A stretch of 64,000 nucleotides of DNA from Streptomyces atroolivaceus (GCF_000717025.1 NZ_JNXG01000009.1:1-64000); one strand, 5' to 3'; shown: positions 26,748-35,345, numbered from the stretch's first letter. A program made the numbers and translations. The notes: a model not told the origin generated them from the sequence alone.

Positions 26748-28085
26748 TCAGGCGGCCACCGCCACGGCCGACACCGCGGGGGTGCGCAGCGCGCGGCGGG
26801 CCGTGCCGACGCTGGTGACCAGAGTCACGGCGGCGCCGACCGCGGCGATGCCCAGCCACATGGCGACGCCGACATCCGGGATGACGGTGTCCGTACGGAC
26901 GATGTTGAACGGCAGGATTCCGGCCACCCCCGCCAGTGTGCCGAAGAAGAGCCCCGTCGCCGTCAGCACCAGACCCTCCACACCGACCATGCCCAGCACC
27001 TGACCCGGGGTGGCCCCGGCGAGGCGCTGCCCGCCGAACTCCCGCCGGCGGTACGAGGTGGCCGCGTAGAGGCTGTTGATCAGCATGATGCAGGCGAAGG
27101 CCACGATGATGCCGACGATCACGAAGTTCAGCGACTCCAGGTTCTTGTCGGCGACTGTCTTGCCGACCCCGGAGGCCTTCACGGCGTTGCTCTCGATGTC
27201 CTGCATGTAGAGCGTCGCCGTGGCCATCCCGATGAAGAGGATCAGTGGCATCAGGACCCCGGCCAGCTGGGTGGCGCGCTCCCGCAGGTTGTGCACCGTC
27301 AGGTAGCCGGGGGCCCCGGCGAGCAGTTCGACCGGCCGCGCCAGCCAGCCCAGCAGCACGCGCAGCAGCATCGGCGAGAAGGTGGCGAAACCGACGGACA
27401 GCAGGATGGCGCCGTATGCCGGCGCCGCCATCAGAGCGGGCTCCGTCCTGTCCATCGTGAAGGTGACGGACACGCCGCCCACACCGGCGAGGAACGCCAG
27501 CCCACCACCGAGGGTGCGCAGCCGGTGGCGGGGCGCCCGGGCGCCCGCCGCGGCCTTCGTCGCGCGGCGCACCGCGAGGAACGCCGCACCGACCGAGGCG
27601 AGCATGGTGATGCTCACGCCCGCCGAGATCGCGATGGGTCCGAAGACGTAGTCGACGGCCTCGGCGACCTGGCCGTTGTCCTGGAACTGTCCGAGCAGCG
27701 CCCGGCCGCCGAGCATCGCGGGCACGAGGGCCAGCAGCGTCGAGACGACGGCGACCAGAACCGCCTCGCCCACCACCATCCGCTTGATCTGCGCAGGGGT
27801 GGCCCCGGTGCAGCGCAGAAGCCTGATCTCCTCGTCACGCTGACGCACGTTCACCGTGAGCGCGGAGGCGACGGCGAAGAAGACCAGCAACGTGCCGTAT
27901 CCGCCGACGGCCGCGCCCGTGATGGTGAGGAGCTCCGCGCTCTGGTCGTCGACGTTGCTGCCTCCGGCGGTGTCGTGCATCGAGTTGAACATCATGGTGA
28001 TCGTCGCGCCGAGGAAGGCGGACAGCAGGGTTCCCACGAAGCGCCCTGGGCGCTGGAGCACGGAACGGAAGGCGAGTTCGAACAT
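26748..28085 (-). CDS. ABC transporter permease, FtsX-like (antibiotic export)
   Basis: 445 residues, strongly hydrophobic. Seen: an N-terminal anchor (SVLQRPGRFVGTLLSAFLG), two FtsX-type units each with grouped membrane spans, and the intracellular coupling sequence RQRDEEIRLLRCTGATP; about eight spans in all. ATG 28085 begins 2 bases after the stop of the ATPase gene. Inferred: with the upstream ATPase forms an exporter, probably for self-resistance or secretion of the cluster product, since the promoter carries the cluster heptamer. The closing Ala/Val-rich tail is the end of the last span. Confidence 0.88.
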   Translation of the reverse strand: MFELAFRSVLQRPGRFVGTLLSAFLGATITMMFNSMHDTAGGSNVDDQSAELLTITGAAVGGYGTLLVFFAVASALTVNVRQRDEEIRLLRCTGATPAQIKRMVVGEAVLVAVVSTLLALVPAMLGGRALLGQFQDNGQVAEAVDYVFGPIAISAGVSITMLASVGAAFLAVRRATKAAAGARAPRHRLRTLGGGLAFLAGVGGVSVTFTMDRTEPALMAAPAYGAILLSVGFATFSPMLLRVLLGWLARPVELLAGAPGYLTVHNLRERATQLAGVLMPLILFIGMATATLYMQDIESNAVKASGVGKTVADKNLESLNFVIVGIIVAFACIMLINSLYAATSYRRREFGGQRLAGATPGQVLGMVGVEGLVLTATGLFFGTLAGVAGILPFNIVRTDTVIPDVGVAMWLGIAAVGAAVTLVTSVGTARRALRTPAVSAVAVAA

Positions 28086-28087
28086 GA

Positions 28088-28900
28088 TCAGGCCCCCATC
28101 GGCATTCCGTCGCCCAGGCCCGCCGCCGCGCCGCCCACGGTGTCGCCGAGGTGCGCCAGCCGCTCCGCGACGGCGTCGACGGTCGGCGCGTTCATGTGAC
28201 CGGCCAGCCGGCCGTCCGCCAGGAACAGCACGGAGTCGGCGTACGAGGCGGCCACCGGGTCGTGCGTCACCATGACCACGGTCCGTCCGTGCACCCGTAC
28301 GGCCTCCTGCAGCAGCTGCAGGATGTCCCGCGCGCTGCGGATGTCGAGCGCGCCGGTCGGCTCGTCCGCGAAGATCACGCTCGGCTCGGTGACCAGCGCG
28401 CGGGCGATGGCGACACGCTGCCGCTGACCGCCGGACAGCGTGTCCGGGCGGTGTGCGAGGCGGTCCCCGAGGCCGACCTGGTCGAGGATGTTCTGGGCGC
28501 GGACATGATCGATACGGCGCCCGGCGAGCTTGAGCGGCAGCGTGGTGTTCTGCACGACCGACAGCGTGGGCATCAGGTTGTACTGCTGGAAGATGAAGCC
28601 GATCCGCTGCCGCCGGAACTTGGTCAGCGCAGCCTCCGTGCCACCGGTCATCTCCTCGCCGTCCACGAAGATCCGCCCATGGTCGGGCCTGTCCAGCCCG
28701 GCGGCGCACTGCAGCAGCGTGGACTTGCCCGAGCCGGACGGCCCCATGACCGCGGTGAAGGTCCCGGCCGGAAGGCTGAGACTCACGCCGTCGAGCGCCC
28801 TCACCGCGTTCTCCTCGGACCCGTACACCTTGGTGACGTCGACCAGGCGCAGCGCCTCGGGGCTCCTCGCGGTTCCGACTCCCTTGTCACGACGAAACAT
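28088..28900 (-). CDS. ABC transporter ATP-binding protein (MacB/LolD type)
   Basis: 270 residues. Seen: Walker A GPSGSGKST, Q-loop FIFQQYNLMP, signature LSGGQRQRVAIARAL, Walker B VIFADEPTGALD and the switch histidine in MVTHD. A ~40-residue extension follows the core. ATG 28900 is chosen because GGGGAG lies just upstream; an ATG at 28912 is also in frame. It pairs with the FtsX-type permease 2 bases downstream. The upstream region carries a perfect CCCCTATAGGGG palindrome, tying this exporter to the cluster. Confidence 0.92.
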   Translation of the reverse strand: MFRRDKGVGTARSPEALRLVDVTKVYGSEENAVRALDGVSLSLPAGTFTAVMGPSGSGKSTLLQCAAGLDRPDHGRIFVDGEEMTGGTEAALTKFRRQRIGFIFQQYNLMPTLSVVQNTTLPLKLAGRRIDHVRAQNILDQVGLGDRLAHRPDTLSGGQRQRVAIARALVTEPSVIFADEPTGALDIRSARDILQLLQEAVRVHGRTVVMVTHDPVAASYADSVLFLADGRLAGHMNAPTVDAVAERLAHLGDTVGGAAAGLGDGMPMGA

Positions 28901-29011
28901 CGCTCTCCCCATTCCCGTCAGGCGCCCTCTGCGCCGCGCAATCGAAGCTACGGGACGGCGAGGGGCTCGCACACGGTGTCTACGGCCCGAACTGGGGGTG
29001 GTGCTCGGTAC

Positions 29012-29026
29012 ACCCCCTATAGGGGT
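29012..29026. promoter_or_regulatory. CCCCTATAGGGG palindrome upstream of the ABC exporter
   Basis: CCCCTATAGGGG (29014-29025) is a perfect 12-bp palindrome built from two head-to-head copies of the heptamer core; it extends to ACCCCC/GGGGT. It lies 112 bases upstream of the ATPase start, and TAGACA (28982-28977 on the minus strand) is a possible -10 about 31 bases downstream. No other divergent gene is served, so it points at the exporter. Confidence 0.55.
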
Positions 29027-29105
29027 GGTGAGTTACGGGAGAGCCGCGACACCCTCCCGGGGCCTGCGACCGGCAGCACCGCCGACCGGGCCTCACACCA
29101 GGAGG

Positions 29106-29786
29106 TCATGGGTGATGGACCGTCACCGCGGCGGTGACCAGCCCGTGGCGGACGGTCCACCGCCCCTCGAAATGTGTGAGCCGTCGGGCACCCGTCATCG
29201 GTCCGGGCACGAGCAGTTCGGCACGGATGCGGCCCTGCGGCGTCGTGCCGGGGTCGGCGTGGATCTCGATGTCCGCGTCCTCGAAGCCGAGCCACTTCCC
29301 CGTCAGAGGGAACCACGCCTTGTAGACGGACTCCTTCGCGCAGAACAGCAGCCGGTCCCAGTGGACGGCCGGGTGCCGGGCGGTGAGGGTGGCCAGGCGC
29401 TCCCGCTCGGCGGGGAGCGCGACGGCGCGCAGAACCCCGTCCGGCAGCGGGCCGTGAGGTTCGGCGTCGATGCCGAGAGCGGCCAGGTCGGTGGCGCACA
29501 CCAGAGCGGCGGCGCGGTAACCGTCGCAGTGGGTCATGCTGCCGAGCAGGCCCTCCGGCCAGCGCGGGGCGCCTCGCTCACCGGGCAGGACGGGCTGCGG
29601 CGGCACGCCGAGCTTCTCCATGGCGCGGCGGGCGCAGGCCCGTACGGTGGCGAACTCCCGGCGCCGTTTCTCCACCGCCCGCGCCACCACCGCCTGTTCC
29701 TCGGGGTGGAGCGCGGCCTGGTCGGCCTCGTCGTCCCCGAAGGCCTCCACGGCCACCACCGAGTCCGGGAGCAGATCCTCGATCAC
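29106..29786 (-). CDS. 4'-Phosphopantetheinyl transferase (Sfp/EntD type)
   Basis: 226 residues from GTG 29786 (GGGAGG upstream); a GTG at 29819 would add 11 residues. Seen: magnesium-binding GIDAEP and the FCAKESVYKAWFPLTG motif (KExxxK), both diagnostic. Reaction: transfers phosphopantetheine from CoA to the serine of carrier proteins. Inferred: activates the PKS ACPs and the discrete starter ACP. It could also be a general chromosomal Sfp-type enzyme, because the cluster heptamer is not seen in front of it. It marks the right edge of the biosynthetic region. Confidence 0.92.
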   Translation of the reverse strand: MIEDLLPDSVVAVEAFGDDEADQAALHPEEQAVVARAVEKRRREFATVRACARRAMEKLGVPPQPVLPGERGAPRWPEGLLGSMTHCDGYRAAALVCATDLAALGIDAEPHGPLPDGVLRAVALPAERERLATLTARHPAVHWDRLLFCAKESVYKAWFPLTGKWLGFEDADIEIHADPGTTPQGRIRAELLVPGPMTGARRLTHFEGRWTVRHGLVTAAVTVHHP

Positions 29787-30289
29787 CGGCCGTGCCCTCC
29801 CGTCGGCGGGTCGGCCCACCGGTACCTCTTCGAAGCGGACACCCTAGCGCCACGCGGTCCGCGGTGTGCGGCGGTGGCTCACCCGACGACGGGCAGGCGG
29901 AATTCAGTTCCCTGGGTGAAGGGCCGACAGAGGATGAAATGCGGTGCGCATGACGCGATCCTGTCGCCCGGAAAAAGCGTCACACGCGTCGGGGAGGGGC
30001 CACATCACCGACCGGTCCACCGGCGGTGCATTCCGTGGTCACCACCGTAGCCGTGAGCAACTCGCGACCGGTGTACGGGCGGTGGCCGTCGTGCTTTCCC
30101 ACCGGTAGGGCGCAGCACGCTCGATGGGCTCGGCCCGTCTCTTCTCCCGGACCCCGTCGCTATACTCGTGCCCGGTGTATCGAACTGTGCCGCGGAGCCT
30201 TCTGTGGTCCCGGCCGTTCTCATTCCGGATCGCTTTCGGGGGATCCGAGACTTGTTGTGTGTGTGCGGTAGCGGTGGAGGTGTTTTCTG
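29787..30289. other. Intergenic region between the biosynthetic cluster and the core chromosome
   Basis: About 500 bases with no credible gene. It is the divergent control region of the PPTase and the cold-shock-domain gene. TATACT at 30161-30166 is a good -10 candidate for the latter. The remaining sequence shows no strong hairpin. Confidence 0.5.
30161..30166 (+). promoter_or_regulatory. -10-like TATACT, leader of the cold-shock-domain gene
   Basis: TATACT is a rare near-consensus hexamer in this GC-rich sequence. The gene starts at 30290, giving a leader of about 115-120 bases. The -35 region (CTTCTCC) is weak. Confidence 0.35.
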
Positions 30290-30718
30290 TTGTTGATGAC
30301 AGGTAAAATTCTTCGGTTCGACGAAGTTCGCGGATATGGGTTCATCGCCCCCGACGAGGGCGACGAGGACGTGTTCATGCACGCCAACGACCTGCTCGAA
30401 GAGAAGTATCTGTACCAGGCCGGGCGGCGCGTCGAGTATTTCCTGGAATCGGGTGACAAGGGCCCGAAAGCGGGTGAGATCCGCCTGATGCGCCAGCCCG
30501 CTCCGCCGACGTCCAGGGTGCTTCAGAGCGCGGCTGCCCAGCCCGCGGCGCACGATGACGACGCCGACTGTGACGTCCTGACCCCGCTGGACTTCCAGAG
30601 CGAGGTGACCGAGGCGCTGATCGAGGCGGACGGGACCCTGACCGCCGCGCAGTTGCAGCACGTCCGGCAGCGCCTGCTTCGCCTTGCCCAAGGACACGGC
30701 TGGGTGGATTCCGCCTGA
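30290..30718 (+). CDS. Cold-shock-domain protein with C-terminal extension
   Basis: 142 residues. Seen: residues 1-65 form a cold-shock OB domain with both nucleic-acid motifs (RGYGFIAP and VFMHAND). A ~75-residue tail follows, with an acidic linker (HDDDADCD) and a predicted helical end, not present in the 65-67 residue CspA proteins. I use the TTG at 30290 because GGAGG lies 9 bases upstream; the ATG at 30296 would be 15 bases away. Known: such proteins bind single-stranded RNA/DNA. The tail is of unknown role. First gene of the conserved chromosomal segment. Confidence 0.85.
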   Translation: MLMTGKILRFDEVRGYGFIAPDEGDEDVFMHANDLLEEKYLYQAGRRVEYFLESGDKGPKAGEIRLMRQPAPPTSRVLQSAAAQPAAHDDDADCDVLTPLDFQSEVTEALIEADGTLTAAQLQHVRQRLLRLAQGHGWVDSA

Positions 30719-30802
30719 GGGTCCCACGACGGCCGAGGCGCGGGGGCGTGCGGTCCCGGCCTCGCCGGCGCACCCAGGCGCGGCGTCGTCGAGCGGCGGA
30801 GG

Positions 30803-31579
30803 TCAGTTCCCCGGCGGCCGGACGATCGTGAACACCGCGCCCTCCGGGTCCGCCACCGTCGCCAGCCTGCCGCTGGAGGCCTCCCGCGGAGGCCGCAGCA
30901 CATGGCCGCCGAGCTCCACCACCCGCGCCGCCGCCTCGTCGGTGTCGGCGACCTGGAAGTACGTCATCCAGTGGGGGCCCCGGTCACGCGGCAGGGCATG
31001 TCCCACACCGTGCAGGGCGGCCACGGGACGGCCCCGCAGGTGCAGCGTCTGGTAGTCGAAGTCGGCCGAGACGACCGCCTCGGTCTCGAAGCCGAACACG
31101 GCCTGGTAGAACTTGGCGACCGACGCGGTCTCCCGGGTCACCAGCTCGTTCCACACCGGGGTCCCCGGAGTGCCCGCGAGCGCGGTGCCGATGTGCTCGG
31201 CGGCCTGCCAGACACCGAAGACCGCGCCGCCGGGGTCCGAGGCGAGCAGAAGACGTCCCGCCCTGCCGGCGTCGAGGGGCCCGACGGCCACCGTCCCGCC
31301 GCAGGACCGGATCGCCTCCGCCGTGGCATCGGCGTCCTCCGTCGCGAGATAGGTCGTCCAGGCGATCGGGAGGTGCCGGTCAGGCGGCAGCTGTCCGATG
31401 CCGGCGACCTCCTTGCCGCACAGCAACGCCCGTACGTAGGGCCCCAGCTGTTCGGGTCCGGGCTGGAACTCCCAGCCGAACAACCGGCTGTAGAAGTCCT
31501 GCGTCGCGGTCAGGCCGTGCACGATCAGACTCACCCAGCACGGCGCTCCGGGCGTGCGCCGGGTGACAGCCTCGGTCAT
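30803..31579 (-). CDS. VOC-superfamily protein, two glyoxalase-like domains
   Basis: 258 residues with two tandem vicinal-oxygen-chelate domains (about 10-125 and 140-255). Seen: HGLTATQDFYSRLFGWEF and ETASVAKFYQAVFGFE, the start of each domain, and the closing GAVFGVWQ and GAVFTIVRP strands. Known: Streptomyces has many such two-domain proteins, some hydrolases or resistance proteins, most uncharacterised. No substrate can be assigned. The ATG at 31579 follows a G/A-rich stretch with GAGGAG. Convergent with the cold-shock gene. Confidence 0.85.
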   Translation of the reverse strand: MTEAVTRRTPGAPCWVSLIVHGLTATQDFYSRLFGWEFQPGPEQLGPYVRALLCGKEVAGIGQLPPDRHLPIAWTTYLATEDADATAEAIRSCGGTVAVGPLDAGRAGRLLLASDPGGAVFGVWQAAEHIGTALAGTPGTPVWNELVTRETASVAKFYQAVFGFETEAVVSADFDYQTLHLRGRPVAALHGVGHALPRDRGPHWMTYFQVADTDEAAARVVELGGHVLRPPREASSGRLATVADPEGAVFTIVRPPGN

Positions 31580-31815
31580 CTTCTTCTCTCTCCTCGCACC
31601 ATCGGAGTGCCGTACGGGGGACGAGCCCGCACGGCGTCCAGCGGCACGGACACGGGCGCGCACGCTCCGTGCAGATGCTCGCACCCCTGAGCCTCCGAGG
31701 CACCCCGGCCGCGCCGCGTCATCCGGCTTCCACTCGGGCGTACAACCGTTTTGAGGTGGTACGTCCATTTCGGCACGGCCTCACGCCGGGCGGCCCTTGC
31801 GCGAAGATGGCATCC

Positions 31816-32643
31816 ATGAAGCCCATCATCACCGCATCCGAATACATGAGCGAGTCGGCGGGGCCGCGCCCACCCGTGCTGCTGGACGTCCGCTGGCAGC
31901 TCGGCGGTCCGAACGGCCGCGCCGACTACGAGGCCGGGCACCTCCCGGGCGCGGTCTTCGTCGATCTCGACTCCGAGCTCGCCGGCCCGGCGGGCAGCGG
32001 CGGCCGTCACCCCCTGCCCGACCCGGAAGCCTTCGGCGCCGTCATGCGGCGGGCGGGGGTCGGCCGCGCCACCCCCGTGGTGGTCTACGACGGCGGCCAG
32101 GGATGGGCGGCCGCGCGGGCATGGTGGCTGCTGCGCTGGACCGGGCATCGGGACGTCCGTGTACTGGACGGCGGTCTCGCCGCCTGGACGGGCGAGCTCA
32201 CCACCGGCATCCCGGAGCCCGCCGAGGGCGACTTCCGGCCCGAGCCGGGCGCGATCGGCCTCCTGGACGCGGACGCCGCCGCGGAACTGGCCCGCTCCGG
32301 TCTGCTCCTCGACGCGCGGGCCCCGGAGCGCTACCGGGGGGACGTGGAACCCATCGACCGCGTCGGCGGCCACATCCCGGGTGCGGTGTCCGCCCCGACC
32401 ACGCAGAACGTGGGCGAGGACGGCCGCTTCCTGCCCGCCGGCACGCTCGCTTCCCGGTTCTCCGCCCTGGGCGCCGACGGCGACACCGGGATCGGCGTCT
32501 ACTGCGGCTCCGGCGTCTCCGGTGCCCATGAGGTACTGGCGCTGGAACTCGCCGGCCACCGGGCCGCCCTGTACGCCGGGTCCTGGTCGGAGTGGACCTC
32601 GGACGAGTCCCGGCCCGTCGCCACAGGGCCGGAACCGGCCTGA
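31816..32643 (+). CDS. sseA: Thiosulfate/3-mercaptopyruvate sulfurtransferase
   Basis: 275 residues, tandem rhodanese domains. Seen: GHLPGAVFVDLDSELAG in the first domain, whose cysteine position is replaced (VVVYDGGQGWAA), and the active loop YCGSGVSGAHE with the catalytic cysteine in the second. Reaction: transfer of sulfur to cyanide or thiol acceptors. ATG 31816 is preferred; ATG 31807 is also in frame. Convergent with sepH, separated by a 14-bp perfect hairpin. Confidence 0.9.
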   Translation: MKPIITASEYMSESAGPRPPVLLDVRWQLGGPNGRADYEAGHLPGAVFVDLDSELAGPAGSGGRHPLPDPEAFGAVMRRAGVGRATPVVVYDGGQGWAAARAWWLLRWTGHRDVRVLDGGLAAWTGELTTGIPEPAEGDFRPEPGAIGLLDADAAAELARSGLLLDARAPERYRGDVEPIDRVGGHIPGAVSAPTTQNVGEDGRFLPAGTLASRFSALGADGDTGIGVYCGSGVSGAHEVLALELAGHRAALYAGSWSEWTSDESRPVATGPEPA

Positions 32644-32666
32644 CGTCACGGACGTCCGGACGGAGC

Positions 32667-32698
32667 GAGGGCCCGTACGCGGCTGCGTACGGGCCCTC
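32667..32698. terminator. 14-bp perfect hairpin between sseA and sepH
   Basis: Arms 32667-32680 and 32685-32698 (GAGGGCCCGTACGC and complement), loop GGCT. It lies 24 bases after sseA and 26 after sepH on the other strand, a bidirectional terminator. Confidence 0.85.
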
Positions 32699-32723
32699 CT
32701 CATGCCGCGGACCCGAACGGTCC

Positions 32724-33779
32724 TCAGTCCTGCTTCTTCCGGCGCGTGCCGAAGACGATCTCGTCCCAGCTGGGCACCGCGGCCCTGCGTCCCGGGCGTA
32801 CCCCGTCGGCCTCGGCCTGCCGGTCCGTCGTCCCGGTGAGCCGGTCACGGTGTCCGGCCACCGCGCGGGGCATCAGTACGTCGGCGTAGGCGGAACCCGC
32901 GCCGGCGGACGCCGCCGCGGCCGGTGGTTCGTCCGCCTCGGGCTCCTGCTGCGGCGCGGGCTCGAGGGCGGGCGGTTCCGGCTGCGAGGGCCGCTCGGGG
33001 ACGACCATGTCGCCCCGGAAGCTCGGCACCGCCTCGAGGAGGCTGGTCAGCGAGTCGCGCTCGCTCGCCGACACACCGCCGACGCGCTCCTCCGGCTCGG
33101 GGGCGGGGCGCTCGATCTGGCGGTCCAGTGCGCGGTCCAGCGGCCGGTCGCGCGGCAGCCGTGCGATCCGGGGCACGAACGGGAAGCTCGGCTCCGGAGC
33201 CGCGACGTCGTCGGTCTCGCCGATCAGCGAGCGCGCCTCCTCGTCCACGGCCTGGACCAGCCGTCGCGGCGCGTCGTACGTCCAGCTCGCGGAGTGCGGT
33301 TCGCCCGCGACGCGGTAGACCAGGAGGACCTCCCAGGTGCCGTCGTCACGGCGCCAGGAATCCCACTGGACGGTCTCCCGGTCGGCGCCGCGCAGCAGCA
33401 GCCGCTCCTGCACCGCCTCGCCGAGCTGGGGTCCGGTGTTCTCGCCGGGACGGCGCACAGGTGTCTTCCGGGCGCGCTCGGCCATGAACGCGCGCTCCGC
33501 GAGCACGGGGCCCTCGAAGCGGCGTACCCGGTCCACCGGGATGCCGGCGAACTGGGCGACCTCCTCGGCGGAGGCGCCGGCACGTATACGCGCCTGGATG
33601 TCGCGCGGGCGGAGATGACTCTCCACCTCGATCTCGATCTGGCCGAGCCGGGCGCGGTCGTTGCGCACGGCGGCACGCAGCCGCTCATCGATCGGAAGCG
33701 TGTACTCCGTGCTGTCCGCAGCCTTGAGCACCAGTCGTGTGCCGTCGTTTGAGACGGCCACGACACGCAGTTCGGGCAT
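32724..33779 (-). CDS. sepH: Cell-division protein SepH (DUF3071)
   Basis: 351 residues. Seen: the conserved N-terminal DUF3071 domain with its helix-turn-helix (IRAGASAEEVAQFAGIPVDRV), a long Pro/Glu-rich linker, and the C-terminal signature PSWDEIVFGTRRKKQD. Known: SepH binds FtsZ and promotes its assembly during sporulation septation in Streptomyces; the N-terminal domain contacts FtsZ. ATG 33779 has GGGAGG 5-6 bases upstream, better than the longer reading at 33812. Not in an operon. Confidence 0.92.
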   Translation of the reverse strand: MPELRVVAVSNDGTRLVLKAADSTEYTLPIDERLRAAVRNDRARLGQIEIEVESHLRPRDIQARIRAGASAEEVAQFAGIPVDRVRRFEGPVLAERAFMAERARKTPVRRPGENTGPQLGEAVQERLLLRGADRETVQWDSWRRDDGTWEVLLVYRVAGEPHSASWTYDAPRRLVQAVDEEARSLIGETDDVAAPEPSFPFVPRIARLPRDRPLDRALDRQIERPAPEPEERVGGVSASERDSLTSLLEAVPSFRGDMVVPERPSQPEPPALEPAPQQEPEADEPPAAAASAGAGSAYADVLMPRAVAGHRDRLTGTTDRQAEADGVRPGRRAAVPSWDEIVFGTRRKKQD

Positions 33780-34276
33780 GGGAACCTCCCGGGTGGTGCC
33801 TGCCGACGTCACGTGCGTCGCTGCTTCCGCTAGTCGAGTGTGACCTGCCCGGGTTCAGCCTGCCACAACCTTGCCAAGTTACCCGGCGTGTCGGGCCTTG
33901 GCCCTGGAACCCCAGAATGGCACGGTTACCTGTTCGCCACGTGGAGCGACCGGTTGATCGCTCCATGTGGCAGGCGCCCGTGCGATGCCGCGGCGCCGCC
34001 GGTTCGAGTGCCGTCTTCGGCCCCCTCCCGTAGGTCCCGGATACCCGTGTGGGAGTCCGGCCCCAGGGCTCGCCACAGTACTCCATTCGGGCCACCGGGG
34101 TGGACCGGCGCGCCGCCGAAGTTGTCGCGGGGCGCGGGAGTTGGGTTACCCAGTTGTCGTCGGTATGCCCGCGATGCGTGTGCTGCTTCACAAAATCTCC
34201 AGAATCGGAACTATCTGATTCGCTCAAATGTCCCTTCAAGGTGCAAGGTGGGGTGGTTGTCGAGCGAGGGCTGATC
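33780..34276. other. Divergent intergenic region between sepH and a membrane-protein gene
   Basis: About 500 bases without a convincing gene. It contains a 13-bp inverted repeat with one mismatch (33937-33949 and 33958-33970, loop of 8), which could be a terminator-like or leader structure. No clear promoter hexamers. Confidence 0.5.
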
Positions 34277-35311
34277 ATGGTTCAGAAGCCGCATAACGAT
34301 GCGGAACGTAAGGAAAGGCGCATAGATCTGAGCCTGCCGCAGGTCGCGGGCAGCGCTCTCGCGGCGGTCGCCGCGGCGGTGATGGCCTCACAGCTCGGTG
34401 TGTACGGAACCATCGCGGGCGCCGGCGTGATGAGCATCGTGGCCACCTGCGGGGGCTCCGTCTTCCAGCACTTCTTCAGTCGCACGGGTGAGCAGATCCG
34501 CGAGGTCACCGTCCAGGTGAAACACCCGGCGGGCCGTCAGGTCACGGTGCGCACCCGGGAGACCTCCCGCGCGCCGCGGAGGCCGGAGGACGACGCGACG
34601 AGGGTGCTGCGCACGGTGGAGCCCGACCCCGACCTGGACCGCACCACGGTCCTGCCCCAGGCCGGGCCCGGTGACCCGGAGCGCACGACGATGCTGCGGC
34701 AGGCCGGGCCCGGTGACCTGGAGCGCACGACGATGCTGCGGCAGGTCCGGCCCGGCGGCCCGGCCCCCGGCGACGCGCCTGTGGACGACTCCTTCTCCGG
34801 CGCCCGTACGCACGGCACCCGCGTCCGGGGCTGGAAGCGCTCGGCCCTCGCCGCTGCCGGGGTCTTCGTCCTGGCCATGGGCGGAATCACCGTGTACGAA
34901 GTGGTCTCCGGGCACGATCTGGGCGGCAACGGCGGAACGACCGTCGGCTCCGTCGTGCGAGGGGAGCGCGACGGCGGAGCGACCACGCCCCAGCCCTCGG
35001 GCAGCACCGGGGGCAGCGGCCAGGAGGAGAACGGCGACGACGGCCGCAGCCCCGGGGGCGACGACGCGACCACGCCCGGTACGGACCCCGGGGACGGGGT
35101 GAGCGAGCGGCCCGGGACGACCGACGGCACCACGTCCGGGCCCACCCCCGCACCCTCCGCCTCCGGCGGGTCCACGGCCCCGGAACCCACCAGCCCGACG
35201 GCACCCGGCGACGACGTCACCCCGACGGGACCGGAACCGGAGCCGACCGCGACCGACGACGCCCCGGCCGTCCGGGAGGACGGCGCGGCCGGACCGGACG
35301 CCGGCCGGTGA
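34277..35311 (+). CDS. Membrane protein with RTTxLxQ repeats and Pro/Ser/Thr-rich tail
   Basis: 344 residues, no family recognised. Seen: membrane segment(s) near residues 20-60 (AAVAAAVMASQLGVYGTIAG), a cytoplasmic-looking stretch with three copies of a 14-residue unit (RTTVLPQ, RTTMLRQ, RTTMLRQ with PGDxE between), a second span near KRSALAAAGVFVLAMGG, and an outer tail rich in Pro, Ser, Thr, Gly and acidic residues. The repeats are encoded by a 42-bp direct repeat near 34,670-34,745. They might be phosphorylation or docking sites; this is a guess. ATG 34277 follows GAGGG. Confidence 0.75.
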   Translation: MVQKPHNDAERKERRIDLSLPQVAGSALAAVAAAVMASQLGVYGTIAGAGVMSIVATCGGSVFQHFFSRTGEQIREVTVQVKHPAGRQVTVRTRETSRAPRRPEDDATRVLRTVEPDPDLDRTTVLPQAGPGDPERTTMLRQAGPGDLERTTMLRQVRPGGPAPGDAPVDDSFSGARTHGTRVRGWKRSALAAAGVFVLAMGGITVYEVVSGHDLGGNGGTTVGSVVRGERDGGATTPQPSGSTGGSGQEENGDDGRSPGGDDATTPGTDPGDGVSERPGTTDGTTSGPTPAPSASGGSTAPEPTSPTAPGDDVTPTGPEPEPTATDDAPAVREDGAAGPDAGR

Positions 35312-35345
35312 GCCGGTCCAGGCCGCACGGCCGGACCCGCCGCTC

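Noticed and set aside
26622..28199. A 525-codon frame antisense to the ABC permease
   Set aside because: Composition (Arg/Gly/His/Asp-rich, no hydrophobic core) is that of a shadow frame; the minus strand carries recognisable FtsX motifs.
26748..28900. ABC exporter as unrelated housekeeping genes
   Set aside because: The heptamer palindrome in its promoter and its place next to the sugar operon tie it to the cluster.
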